A DNA stretch of 64,000 nucleotides from Streptomyces tuirus. Its GTDB lineage: Bacteria; Actinomycetota; Actinomycetes; Streptomycetales; Streptomycetaceae. How positions within the stretch are numbered: the first letter of the stretch is position 1; every line of letters begins with the position of its first letter. A program made the position numbers and the translations under genes. The DNA lies in assembly GCA_018195615.1 (NCBI GenBank), contig JAGTPG010000002.1:1798001-1862000 (forward strand). Reading direction: 5' to 3'. Shown here piece after piece: positions 47,814 to 58,839 of this stretch. The notes under the pieces are model-generated. The model was not told the DNA's origin, did no database searches, and worked only from the letters and a program-made list of their open reading frames with translations.

Positions 47814-48401
47814 ATGGGAAAGATTCATGAGGGCATAGAAGGCCGGCTGCGCTCGTTCATCGAGGCGCAGCCGGTCTTCTTCACCGCCACCGCTCCCCTG
47901 TCCGCCGACGGCACGGTCAACCTCTCCCCCAAGGGCCTCAAGGGCTCCTTCGCGGTGCTCGACGAGCACACCGTGGCCTACCTCGACTTCGCCGGCTCCA
48001 ACGCCGAGACCATCGCCCACCTACGGGAGAACGGTCGGATCACCCTGATGTGGTGCGCCTTCCAGGGGCCGCCGAACATCGTGCGCGTGCACGGCAAGGG
48101 CGAGCCGGTCTTCCGGGACGACCCCCGGTTCGGGGAACTGCTCGCGCACTTCCCGGACATCGACCCGGCGCAGCACGGCCTGCGCGCGATCATCGTCGTC
48201 ACCGCGGAACTCGTCCGTGACACCTGCGGCTACGCGGTGCCCTTCATGGCGTACGAGGCGGAGCGCGATCTGCACGGCAAGCGTTTCGCCCGCGAGGACG
48301 ACGCCTCGCTCAGCGCCTACTTCACCAAGAAGGAGCACATCGCGACCAGCCTGGACGGACTGCCCGGGCTGCCGTTGCCCCTGCCGCCCTCTACGGTCTG
48401 A
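47814..48401 (+). CDS. Pyridoxamine 5'-phosphate oxidase-family protein
   Basis: The protein has 195 residues. It has the flavin-binding split barrel with VFFTATAPLSADGTVNLSPKG near residue 20, YLDFAGSNAETIAHLRENGRITLMW near residue 56 and IVRVHGKGEPV near residue 89. The C-terminal part is extended and contains DTCGYAVPFMAYEAERD. This fits FMN- or F420-binding PPOX-type oxidoreductases rather than true PdxH. The substrate is unknown. Confidence 0.9.
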   Translation: MGKIHEGIEGRLRSFIEAQPVFFTATAPLSADGTVNLSPKGLKGSFAVLDEHTVAYLDFAGSNAETIAHLRENGRITLMWCAFQGPPNIVRVHGKGEPVFRDDPRFGELLAHFPDIDPAQHGLRAIIVVTAELVRDTCGYAVPFMAYEAERDLHGKRFAREDDASLSAYFTKKEHIATSLDGLPGLPLPLPPSTV

Positions 48402-48404
48402 GGC

Positions 48405-49103
48405 ATGCGCCCCGGTGCCGTCGTCCTCGCCGTCTCCTCCCTCGTCGTGCTCGGCGCCGGGCCGCCCACCCCCTCGTCGCCGCTGCCGGCCCGGATGGCG
48501 GACACCGGCGGCGGCACCCAGCTGATCACCGCCGTGGCGCCGAAATCCGCCTCGACGACGGGCACGGTCACCTGGTGGGACCGCCGGGGCGGGCGGTGGG
48601 TGAAGGTGGGCTCCGCGCGCGCCCGCTTCGGGGCGAAGGGACTGGCCGAGGGCGTCTCCCGCAAGCAGGGCACGAACACCACACCCACGGGCCTGTACGG
48701 CCTGCCGTACGCCTTCGGCATCAAGGCGGCGCCGCGCGGGACCTCGTACTCGTACCGCCGGGTGCACCGGGACTCCTGGTGGTGCCAGGACAACGAATCC
48801 CGCTCCTACAACCGCTGGACCGAGCCCCGGGCCGCCGACTGCCGGGCATCCGAGTCCGAGCACCTGATCACCTATCGGGAGCAGTACGCGCACGCGCTCG
48901 TCATCGGCTTCAACTACCGGCGTCCCGTACGGGGGCGCGGGGCCGGCATCTTCCTGCACGTCCACGGGCGCGGGGCGACGGCCGGTTGCGTGTCCGTGCC
49001 GAAGGACGCCATGCGGCGGATCCTGACCTGGGCCGACCCCGCGAAGCGCCCCCACATCGCGGTGGGGACGGCGAGCGGGCCCACGGCCGTCACCCGGTAC
49101 TAG
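48405..49103 (+). CDS. Secreted L,D-transpeptidase (YkuD-like)
   Basis: The protein has 232 residues with a Sec signal at residues 1-24 (VVLAVSSLVVLGAG). The C-terminal catalytic motif IFLHVHGRGATAGCVSVP near residue 183 has the His and Cys of YkuD-type L,D-transpeptidases. The Cys would attack tetrapeptide stems to form 3-3 cross-links in peptidoglycan. It starts 3 bp after the stop of the oxidoreductase gene, so the two may be co-transcribed. Confidence 0.88.
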   Translation: MRPGAVVLAVSSLVVLGAGPPTPSSPLPARMADTGGGTQLITAVAPKSASTTGTVTWWDRRGGRWVKVGSARARFGAKGLAEGVSRKQGTNTTPTGLYGLPYAFGIKAAPRGTSYSYRRVHRDSWWCQDNESRSYNRWTEPRAADCRASESEHLITYREQYAHALVIGFNYRRPVRGRGAGIFLHVHGRGATAGCVSVPKDAMRRILTWADPAKRPHIAVGTASGPTAVTRY

Positions 49104-49240
49104 GGGCCGGGAGGCCGCCCGGGCACCGGGATGTGTTACCACCGGTCACTCCTGGCCGCACAAGACACGCCAGGTGGCTGAACACTCCCGTGTCCCGGCA
49201 CGTATCTGTGGGCCAAGGGTCAAGTCCCCACGGAGGAACC

Positions 49241-50623
49241 GTGACCACCACGCTCGCAGGCGGACGTGCCGCCCGCCGCCAGACGATGCGCCGCATCCGC
49301 CCGCGCCGCTCCCCGGCCGTCCCGCTGCTGATCGCCCTGTGGGCGGGTGCGGCGGCCGTGCTGTGGCTGTGGTGGGACAACACACCGTCCCTCGCGGACA
49401 CCACGAGCAAGATCCTGGCCGCGGGCCGGATCACCGGTCTGCTCGCCGGCTACCTCATGGCGCTCGTGGTCCTCCAGATGGCCCGGGTGCCGGCGCTGGA
49501 GCGGCGGGTGGGCACCGACCGGGTCGCGCGCTGGCACGCCATGACCGGCCGCTACACGCTCTGCCTGGTCCTCGCCCATGTCTTCCTCACCATGTGGGGC
49601 TACGCCCTCCAGGCGGGCAAGGGGCTCGGCGACATCGTCCAGCAGACGATGGACTCCATCAACCAGCTGCCGGACATGGGCAAGGCCGCCATCGGCACGG
49701 GCCTGCTGTTCGTCATCGGGATCCTCTCGATCGGCGGTGTCCGTCGCCTGATCGGCTACGACACCTGGTACCACGTGCACCTGCTCACGTACGCGTCGGT
49801 GTACATGACGTTCTGGCACCAGATCACGACCGGCAACGAATTCGCCGTCGAGCCCGCCGCGAAGACCTTCTGGTACGCGCTGTACGGCGTGGTGACCGCG
49901 CTGGTGGTCTGGTACCGGATCTTCACCCCGGTCCGGCTGAACCTGCGACACCGCATGCGCGTCGCGGCGGTCATCGAGGAAACCCCGGGCATCGTGTCCG
50001 TGCTGATCAGCGGGCGCAAGCTGCACCGGATGGGTGCGGAGCCCGGGCACTTCTTCCGCTGGCGGTTCAAGGCGCCGGGCATGCGCTTCAGTTCTCACCC
50101 TTACTCGCTGTCGGCGGCGCCCCGCCCGGACATGCTGCGGATCACGGTCAAGGCGATCGGTGACCACACCTCCCGGCTGCGTGAGCTCCAGCCCGGCACC
50201 AAGGTGTGGGCCGAGGGCCCGTACGGCGCGATGACCGCGCAGCGCCGCAGCCGCGGCAAGGTCCTGCTGGTCGCGGGTGGTGTCGGCATCACGCCGATGC
50301 GGGCGCTGTTCGAGACGCTGCCGGGCGCGTCCGGCGACATCACCCTGCTCTATCGGGCCAACAGCACCCAGGACCTGGCGCTGTGGGGCGAACTGGCCAA
50401 GATCGCCGACGAGCGCGGCGCCCGGCTGATGTACGCCGTCAACAGTCCGGACGGGGAGCGCCCCGACATCTCCGCGGAGTCCCTCCAGCGGAAGATCCCG
50501 GACATCGGCAACCACGACGTCTTCATGTGCGGGCCGCCCGGCTTCGCGCAGTCGGTGTACGAGGCACTGCGCGGCGCGGGAGTCCCCGCCCGCCGTATCC
50601 ATCACGAGTCGTTCGAGATGTGA
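49241..50623 (+). CDS. Ferric-reductase-like transmembrane / ferredoxin-NADP reductase fusion
   Basis: The protein has 460 residues from GTG 49241 with GGAGG six bases upstream. Residues 28-230 form six membrane segments with paired His in RWHAMTGRYTLCLVLAHV and YHVHLLTYASVYMTFWHQ, consistent with two b-type hemes. Residues 240-460 form an FNR module: HPYSLSA (FAD), VAGGVGITPMRALFE (NAD(P)H) and CGPPGFAQSVYEAL. It would carry electrons from NAD(P)H across the membrane. It is the first gene of an operon with an FMN-carrier and ApbE. Confidence 0.93.
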   Translation: MTTTLAGGRAARRQTMRRIRPRRSPAVPLLIALWAGAAAVLWLWWDNTPSLADTTSKILAAGRITGLLAGYLMALVVLQMARVPALERRVGTDRVARWHAMTGRYTLCLVLAHVFLTMWGYALQAGKGLGDIVQQTMDSINQLPDMGKAAIGTGLLFVIGILSIGGVRRLIGYDTWYHVHLLTYASVYMTFWHQITTGNEFAVEPAAKTFWYALYGVVTALVVWYRIFTPVRLNLRHRMRVAAVIEETPGIVSVLISGRKLHRMGAEPGHFFRWRFKAPGMRFSSHPYSLSAAPRPDMLRITVKAIGDHTSRLRELQPGTKVWAEGPYGAMTAQRRSRGKVLLVAGGVGITPMRALFETLPGASGDITLLYRANSTQDLALWGELAKIADERGARLMYAVNSPDGERPDISAESLQRKIPDIGNHDVFMCGPPGFAQSVYEALRGAGVPARRIHHESFEM

Positions 50624-50662
50624 GCGACGGGACATCAACGGCCCTTCAGGAGCTTGAGGAAC

Positions 50663-51715
50663 ATGAAGAAGAGTCACCCCGTCCGGCGTGCCGTGCTCGC
50701 CGGCGCAGCCACCGTCTCCGGCATCGTGCTGCTGCTGTCCATGAAGCCGGCCTCCGACCCGGGCGGCGCCCAGGCCGCGGGCGGTCAGCTCCCGCCCGCG
50801 GCGGCGGGGCAGGCCCCGCAGGGCGGCGTGAACGGCGCGGTCACCGGTGACGCGGCGCAGACGCAGTACGGCGCGGTGCAGGTCCGCCTGACCATGAGCA
50901 ACGGCAAGATCACCCAGGCCGAGGCGGTGCAGGCGCCCAAGGGCGGACGCAGCGACCAGATCACCTCCAACTCGGTGCCCCGCCTCAACCAGGCGGCGGT
51001 CGCCGCGCAGAGCGCGGAGATCGACGCCGTCTCCGGGGCGACGTACACCAGCGCGGGCTACAAGAAGTCCCTGCAGTCCGCCCTGGACAAGGCCAAGGCC
51101 TCGGCAGGCGCGTCGCAGGGCTCGGGCAACGCCCAGACCGTGACGGGCGATGTGGCGCAGACGCAGTACGGGCCGGTGCAGGTCCGTATCACCGTCGCCG
51201 GCGGAAAGATCACCAAGGCCGAAGCCCTCCAGGCCCCCAAGGGCGGACGCAGCGACCAGATCACCTCCAACTCGGTGCCCCGCCTCAACCAGGCGGCGGT
51301 CGCGGCCGGCAACGCCCAGATCGACGCCGTCTCCGGAGCCACCTACACCAGCGCCGGCTACAAGCAATCCCTCCAGTCCGCCCTCGACAAGGCCCCGGCA
51401 GGGGGCGGCTCCTCACAGGCCGCGGGCTCGGGCAGCACCCAGGCCAAGACGGTCACGGGCAGTGCCGCGCAGACGCAGTACGGGCCGGTGCAGGTCCGGA
51501 TCACCGTCGCCGGCGGAAAGATCACCAAGGCCGAAGCCGTCCAGGCCCCCAAGGGCGGACGCAGCGACCAGATCACCTCCAACTCGGTGCCCCGCCTCAA
51601 CCAGGCGGCGGTCGCGGCCGGCAACGCCCAGATCGACGCCGTCTCCGGAGCCACCTACACCAGCGCCGGCTACAAGCAGTCCCTCCAGTCCGCACTGGAC
51701 CAGGCCGGTGGCTGA
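50663..51715 (+). CDS. Secreted protein with three FMN-binding domains
   Basis: The protein has 350 residues from ATG 50663, with GAGG close upstream. A signal or anchor (VRRAVLAGAATVSGIVLLLSM) leads to three copies of the FMN-binding domain, at about 62-148, 162-248 and 265-350. Each ends DAVSGATYTSAGYKxSLQSALD. The SGATYTS motif is the site where ApbE attaches FMN covalently to Thr, so three FMNs are expected. The product could carry electrons outside the membrane. The second and third copies are almost identical. Confidence 0.93.
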   Translation: MKKSHPVRRAVLAGAATVSGIVLLLSMKPASDPGGAQAAGGQLPPAAAGQAPQGGVNGAVTGDAAQTQYGAVQVRLTMSNGKITQAEAVQAPKGGRSDQITSNSVPRLNQAAVAAQSAEIDAVSGATYTSAGYKKSLQSALDKAKASAGASQGSGNAQTVTGDVAQTQYGPVQVRITVAGGKITKAEALQAPKGGRSDQITSNSVPRLNQAAVAAGNAQIDAVSGATYTSAGYKQSLQSALDKAPAGGGSSQAAGSGSTQAKTVTGSAAQTQYGPVQVRITVAGGKITKAEAVQAPKGGRSDQITSNSVPRLNQAAVAAGNAQIDAVSGATYTSAGYKQSLQSALDQAGG

Positions 51716-52508
51716 CACCGTGGCCGACTCCGCACAGGCTCCCGCCGCGGTGCGTCATGCGGAGGAGACGATGGGGACCGTCTTCTCCCTCGACGTCCGC
51801 GGCGGGGAACCCGCCGTCGTACGCGCGGCGGTGGACGAGGCCGTCGCCGGGCTGCACCGGGTCGACGAGGTGTTCAGCACCTACCGCGAGGACAGCCAGA
51901 TCTCCCGGCTGCAGCGCGGTGAACTGACCGTCGAGGAATGCGACGCCGAGGTCGCGGAGGTACTGGAGCTGGCCGCCGAGGCGGAGCGGCTGAGCGGCGG
52001 CTGGTTCAGCACGTCCTACCAGGGCCGCCTCGACCCGACCGGCATCGTGAAGGGCTGGGCGGTCGAGCGGGCGGCGCGGCGGCTGGCGGCGACGCCCGGG
52101 TGAGCGGGGTGAGCGTCAACGGCGGCGGGGACGTGCAGATGCTCGGGGCGCCGGAGGCGCAGCGGCCGTGGCGGGTCGGGGTGTCGGACCCACTGCGTCC
52201 GGGGGTCTCGCGGCGGTCATCTCGGCAGCCGGGGAGGACGAGTTGGCGGTGGCCACGTCCGGTACGGCGGAACGGGGTGCGCACATCCTCGACCCGCGGA
52301 CGGGGCGTTCGGCTGTGACCGACCTGGTCGCTGTGACCGTGGTGGGCCGCGGCTGACGTGGGCGGACTGCTGGGCGACGGCGGCGTTCGCGATGGGGTCG
52401 CGGGAGGGGTTGGCGTGGTTGGAGTCGCTGCCTGGGGTTGAAGCGTTACTCATTACGGCTGGTGATGAGGTGCGCTGTACCGGGGGGTTGGCGGCGAGGC
52501 TGGGCTAG
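51708..52508 (+). CDS. apbE: FAD:protein FMN transferase (ApbE)
   Basis: The reconstructed protein has 267 residues from GTG 51708, which overlaps the stop of the FMN-binding gene. It has ETMGTVFSLDV near residue 22, VDEVFSTYREDSQISRL near residue 51, LDPTGIVKGWAVERAA near residue 107 and VSVNGGGDVQ near residue 130, all ApbE features. The C-terminus has LTWADCWATAAFAMG near residue 218. It transfers FMN from FAD to Thr of the upstream protein. Three single-base deletions interrupt the frame, near 52095, 52205 and 52352. The raw frame ends early. Confidence 0.87.
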
Positions 52509-52613
52509 GGCGGGTGGGATCGCTCACCCGCGTCGGCGGGGTGCCGCTGCGCCCACCCTCCCCCATCGCCCCAGCGGCACGACTGCCCGCAGCTGGGCGG
52601 AACCGGCCTTCTT

Positions 52614-52663
52614 GGGGCGCGGGGAACTGCGCGACCAGCCACAGCCCACCCGCACACGACCAC
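52614..52663 (-). repeat. Streptomycete dispersed GC repeat, copy 3 (inverted)
   Basis: The complement of the core seen at 37081 and 43763 occurs here as GGGGCGCGGGGAACTGCGCG, followed by the CAGCCACAGCCCACCCGCA tail. It lies between the apbE stop and the argR stop. Confidence 0.75.
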
Positions 52664-52668
52664 GGCGC

Positions 52669-53212
52669 TCAGTGCCCGTTCTGCGCCAGCCTCAGCAAGT
52701 GATCGGCCAGCGCCTGCCCCCGTCAGGCTCCCGGCTGATCAACAGCAACGTGTCGTCACCGGCGATCGTCCCCAGGATGTCGTGCAGCTCGGCCTGATCG
52801 ATCGCCGAGGCCAAGAACTGCGCCGCCCCGGAGGGGTGCGCAGGACCACGAGATTCGCCGAAGCCTCCGCGGAGATCAGCAGCTCCTGCGAGAGCCGCCG
52901 CATCCGCTCCTCCTTCGCCGACCCGCCGAGCGGCGCCCGCGGCGTACGGAAACCGCCCTCGCTCGGCACCGCGTAGATCAGGTCACCGTCGGCGTTGCGG
53001 ATCTTCACCGCGTTCAGCTCGTCCAGGTCCCGGGAGAGCGTCGCCTGCGTGACGCTCAGCCCGTCGTCGGCGAGCAGCTTCGCCAGCTGGCTCTGCGACC
53101 GCACCGGCTGCCGGTTGAGGATGTCCACGATCCGGCGGTGGCGTGCGGTGCGGGTCTGCGGCACGGCGGGCCCGTTCGCCCCCGGCTGCTCGTGGTCCTG
53201 CGCCTGGCTCAT
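52669..53212 (-). CDS. argR: Arginine repressor
   Basis: The reconstructed protein has 181 residues from ATG 53212. The N-terminal winged helix has [24 protein letters not shown] and [18 protein letters not shown]. The C-terminal arginine-binding hexamer domain has [26 protein letters not shown]. It binds ARG boxes in the presence of arginine. Two bases are missing, near 52826 and near 52708. It is the last gene of argCJBDR, 7 bp after argD. Confidence 0.92.
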
Positions 53213-53219
53213 CGTCGTC

Positions 53220-54444
53220 TCATTCCCCGGATCGTCCATCCCCGTCGGCTGCGCTTGCGTCGAGGACGCCGGCAGCGCCCGGAGGAAGGCGTCCACCTCG
53301 GCGTCGCCGATGTTCAGCGGCGGCATGAGCCGTACGACATCGGGGCGGGCGCGTTCACCAGGAGACCGGCGTCCTGAGCCGCCTGCTGCACCTGGGGCGC
53401 GAGCGGCTCGGTGAGCACGATACCCAGGAGGAGACCCGCGCCCCGGACGAAATCGATCAACTGGTGGCCGAGGCCCTCGATTCCGTCCCGCAACTTCTCG
53501 CTCTGCCGCTTGACGTTCTCCAGCAACCCCTCGTTCTCGATGGTGTCGAGGACGGCGAGTCCGGCGGCGCAGGCGACGGGGTTGCCGCCGAAGGTCGTGC
53601 CGTGGTGTCCGGGCTGGAGCAGCTCGGCGGCCCGCCCGAAGGCGACGGTCGCACCGAGCGGCAGGCCGCCGCCGAGACCCTTGGCGAGGGTGACGACATC
53701 GGGCAGCACGCCCTCGTGGGCCTGGTACTCGAACCACTGCCCGGTCCGGCCGACGCCGGTCTGCACCTCGTCGAGGACGAGCAGCGCCCCGGTCGCGGCG
53801 GTGATCGCACGAGCGGCCTTGAGGTACCCGGCAGGCGGGACCACGACCCCGTTCTCGCCCTGGACCGGCTCGATGACGACGAGGGCCGTCTCCTGCGTCA
53901 CCGCGGCGGCCAGCGCCTGCGCGTCGCCGTACGGCACGTGCGTCACGTCGCCGGGCAGCGGCAGGAAGGGCTCCTGCTTGCCGGGCTGGCCGGTGAGCGC
54001 GAGGGCGCCCATGGTGCGGCCGTGGAAGCCGCCCTGGGTGGCGACCATGTGGGTCCGGCCGGTGAGCCGGCCGATCTTGAAGGCGCCCTCGTTGGCCTCG
54101 GCGCCGGAGTTGCAGAAGTAGACCTTGCCGTCGCGGCCGAAGAGCTGGAGCAGCCGCTCGGCGAGCGCGACCGGCGGCTCGGCGACGAACAGGTTGGAGA
54201 CGTGGCCGAGGGAGGCGATCTGCCGGCTCACGGCCTCGACGATCGACGGGTGGGCGTGGCCGAGCGCGTTGACCGCGATGCCGCCGACGAAGTCCAGGTA
54301 CTGGTTGCCGTCGGCGTCCCACAGCTTGGTTCCCTCACCGCGGACGAGCGGGAGCCTCGGGGTGCCGTAGTTGTTCATGAGCGCGCCCTGCCACCGCGCG
54401 GTCAGTTCCTGATTGCCCGCGACGTTGTTCACGACGTTGTTCAC
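53220..54444 (-). CDS. argD: Acetylornithine aminotransferase
   Basis: The reconstructed protein has 408 residues from GTG 54444, which overlaps the argB stop (GTGA). It has the class III aminotransferase pattern: [18 protein letters not shown] near residue 45, [13 protein letters not shown] near residue 103, [15 protein letters not shown] near residue 220 and the PLP Lys in [15 protein letters not shown] near residue 250. Two bases are missing, near 53341 and 53270. The second removes the true stop at 53220, so the raw frame runs into argR. Confidence 0.93.
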
Positions 54445-55363
54445 GACTCCCCCTGTTCGCCCGTTCCCCCGGGCTTCTCGTCGGCCACGACCATCGTGCC
54501 GATCCCCTCGTCGGTGAAGATCTCCAGAAGGATCGAGTGCTGAACCCGGCCGTCGATGACGCGGGCGGTGGTGACGCCGCCCCGTACGGCATGCAGACAG
54601 CCCTCCATCTTCGGCACCATGCCGGAGGACAGGTCCGGCAGCAGTCGCTCCAGCTCGGAGGCGGTGAGGCGGCTGATCACCTCGTCGCTGTTCGGCCAGT
54701 CCTCGTAGAGTCCCTCGACGTCCGTGAGGACCATGAGGGTCTCGGCGTCCAGTGCAGCAGCGAGTGCCGCAGCCGCCGTATCAGCATTGACGTTGTAGAC
54801 ATGTCCGTCGTCCTGGGAGCGGGCGATGGAGGAGACGACCGGGATGCGGCCGTCGGCGAGCAGGGCCTCGATCGCGCCCGTGTCGATCGCGGTGATCTCG
54901 CCCACCCGCCCGATGTCGACGAGTTCGCCGTCGATCTCGGGCTGGTGCTTGGTGGCGGTGATGGTGTGCGCGTCCTCGCCCGTCAGGCCGACGGCGAGCG
55001 GCCCGTGCTGGTTGAGCAGCCCGACCAGTTCGCGCTGCACCTGGCCGGCCAGCACCATCCGTACGACGTCCATGGCGTCCTCGGTGGTGACCCTCAGGCC
55101 CGCCTTGAACTCGCTGACGATGCCGTGCTGGTCGAGGGCGGCGCTGATCTGCGGACCGCCGCCGTGCACGACGACGGGCTTCAGCCCGGCGTGGTGCAGG
55201 AACACCACGTCCTGGGCGAAGGCGGCCTTGAGGTCCTCGTCGACCATGGCGTTGCCGCCGAACTTGATCACGACGGTCTTGCCGTTGTGCCGGACCAGCC
55301 AGGGCAGCGCCTCGATGAGGATCTGGGCCTTGGGGAGGGCGGTGTGTTTCCGCGTCGGACTGC

Positions 55364-55367
<4 letters not shown>
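54441..55367 (-). CDS. argB: Acetylglutamate kinase
   Basis: This intact 308-residue protein has the phosphate-binding [12 protein letters not shown] near residue 32, [15 protein letters not shown] near residue 65 and the [18 protein letters not shown] segment near residue 195. It phosphorylates N-acetylglutamate, usually the arginine-sensitive step. ATG 55367 overlaps the argJ stop (ATGA), and the stop overlaps the argD start. Confidence 0.98.
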
Positions 55368-57590
<2,223 letters not shown>

Positions 57591-57875
57591 TCCAGTGGTC
57601 GGTACGTCGCACTCCCCCACCGTCGTGGGCTTACCGACCTGCGGCGGGGTGAGGATCAGCAGCCGGTCATGCTCACCGCCGCCAACCTCGGCCAGGGCCT
57701 CGCCGGTGATCCGCAGATGCGGGCGCATCCTGAAGTTCCGTTCGAGGCCACGAGCGAGCGTCACCGGACCCCGCAGAAGGTCCGCGCCCATCGCCCGACG
57801 CGCCGCCTCCAACTGCCGATGGACCTCCTCGTCGGGTGCCGATCGCCGCGTACAAGTCGACCTTGCCCTTCCCAC
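57591..57875 (-). pseudogene. N-terminal fragment of a phage terminase-like ATPase
   Basis: The minus-strand frame reads a helical segment (EEVHRQLEAARRAMGADLL), then RMRPHLRITGEALAEVGGG, HDRLLILTPPQVGKPTTVGE. The order, a basic helix, PHLRI segment and a P-loop following LLILTPP, is that of the N-terminal part of tailed-phage large terminase subunits. Here the P-loop ends GKP instead of GKS. The homology stops at about 57600 where the argC promoter begins, so most of the ATPase and the nuclease domain are absent. It is read as a remnant. Confidence 0.5.
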
Positions 57876-58050
57876 ACCGGGTGCGGCCCTTCTTCATGGC
57901 CGTATCACTTCGTCTCGGCCTGTCAGTTCAGTAAAGCGAGGAGTTTTATTTCAAAAATAAAGTCATCCGGCGCAACGTCAATAGGAGGGAAAGCCTGCAC
58001 CGCTAAGCGTTGAGATGCAAGCCGCTGCGAACAGGATTAGCATTAAAGCC

Positions 58051-58482
58051 ATGACCACAACACAGACACGAGATGCCATCTACTACGTCGTAGAAGGCGA
58101 CACTCTCTCCGAGATAGCCGAGTTTTTCGGGACCACGGTCGCGAAGCTCCAGCAGCTGAACGACATTCCGGACCCCGACGTGATCCGCGTCGGGCAGCGC
58201 CTGGTCATCTCCCATTCGGGAAACGGCTTCGTGCCGTTCCCCGGAAAGCGATGGTTCCACCATAACCCGAACAACAAGGTCGTCCTCGCGATGGCTCGTC
58301 GCCTGCAACAGGAAGACTGTGGCACGTATCATCCGCCGGAGCCGGACATGAAGTGGTCGTCGGCGGACAAGGCCTCGTACAAAAAGTGGCAGGAAAAGAA
58401 TGGGTTCAGTGGCCCCGATGCGGACGGTTTCCCGGGGAAGCTCACCTGGGACAGGCTTAAGGTTCCCACGCCTTCCGCCTGA
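58051..58482 (+). CDS. LysM / peptidoglycan-binding protein, phage-lysin-like
   Basis: The protein has about 143 residues from ATG 58051 (ATG 58015 is also in frame; neither has a good ribosome site). Residues 8-55 form a LysM domain (YYVVEGDTLSEIAEFFGTTVAKLQQLND). The C-terminal 90 residues (FPGKRWFHHNPNNKVVLAMARRL, then WQEKNGFSGPDADGFPGKLTWDRLK) match the peptidoglycan-binding module found in Streptomyces phage lysins and related secreted proteins. No signal peptide or catalytic domain is present. The upstream 100 bp are unusually AT-rich, and a terminase-like remnant adjoins. Confidence 0.8.
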   Translation: MTTTQTRDAIYYVVEGDTLSEIAEFFGTTVAKLQQLNDIPDPDVIRVGQRLVISHSGNGFVPFPGKRWFHHNPNNKVVLAMARRLQQEDCGTYHPPEPDMKWSSADKASYKKWQEKNGFSGPDADGFPGKLTWDRLKVPTPSA

Positions 58483-58516
58483 CCTCGACAGCGTGAATTC
58501 ACCGAGAAGAAGCCAG

Positions 58517-58553
58517 AACAAGGCCGGTCGACTCATAGTCGACCGGCCTTGTT
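58517..58553 (+). terminator. Strong terminator after the LysM gene
   Basis: A perfect 17-bp stem (arms 517-533 and 537-553 of this kilobase, AACAAGGCCGGTCGACT and its complement) with the loop CAT lies 35 bp after the stop, and is followed by GAGTCTC. Confidence 0.8.
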
Positions 58554-58563
58554 GAGTCTCATA

Positions 58564-58800
58564 AACGTGAGGTTCGGCATGTACGCCCAGAACTTCCTGC
58601 TCTCGCTGACCGCACGCGGATACCGCGGTATCCCACAGGCCGTCCTCGGCGTCTACGCCGGCACGGTCCGCAGGTCCCTCGGCGTCCCGAGGAGCTCAAG
58701 CTGGTGTTCGGTATCGCCTTCGGCATCGGCGATCAGACATCACCCATGCATGACATCAGCATGGGACGCATCCGTCCTCGACAAGCGCTAGGTCCAAGGG
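58564..58800 (+). pseudogene. C-terminal fragment of a nitroreductase-family gene
   Basis: The plus frame reads AQNFLLSLTARGYRGIPQAVLG, then VYAGTVRRSLGVP, and after a one-base shift near 58690 EELKLVFGIAFGIGD and a short end. This corresponds to the last third of nitroreductase-family flavoproteins. The N-terminal FMN-binding part and a start codon are absent, since the fragment begins directly after the terminator. It appears to be a truncated remnant. Confidence 0.55.
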
Positions 58801-58839
58801 CGCCGGGCGCTCCTGCGGGAATTGACGATTTCACCACTG

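Noticed and set aside
49220-51367. 715-codon minus-strand frame opposite the ferric-reductase and FMN-binding genes
   Set aside because: Its repeats simply mirror the FMN-domain repeats on the plus strand.
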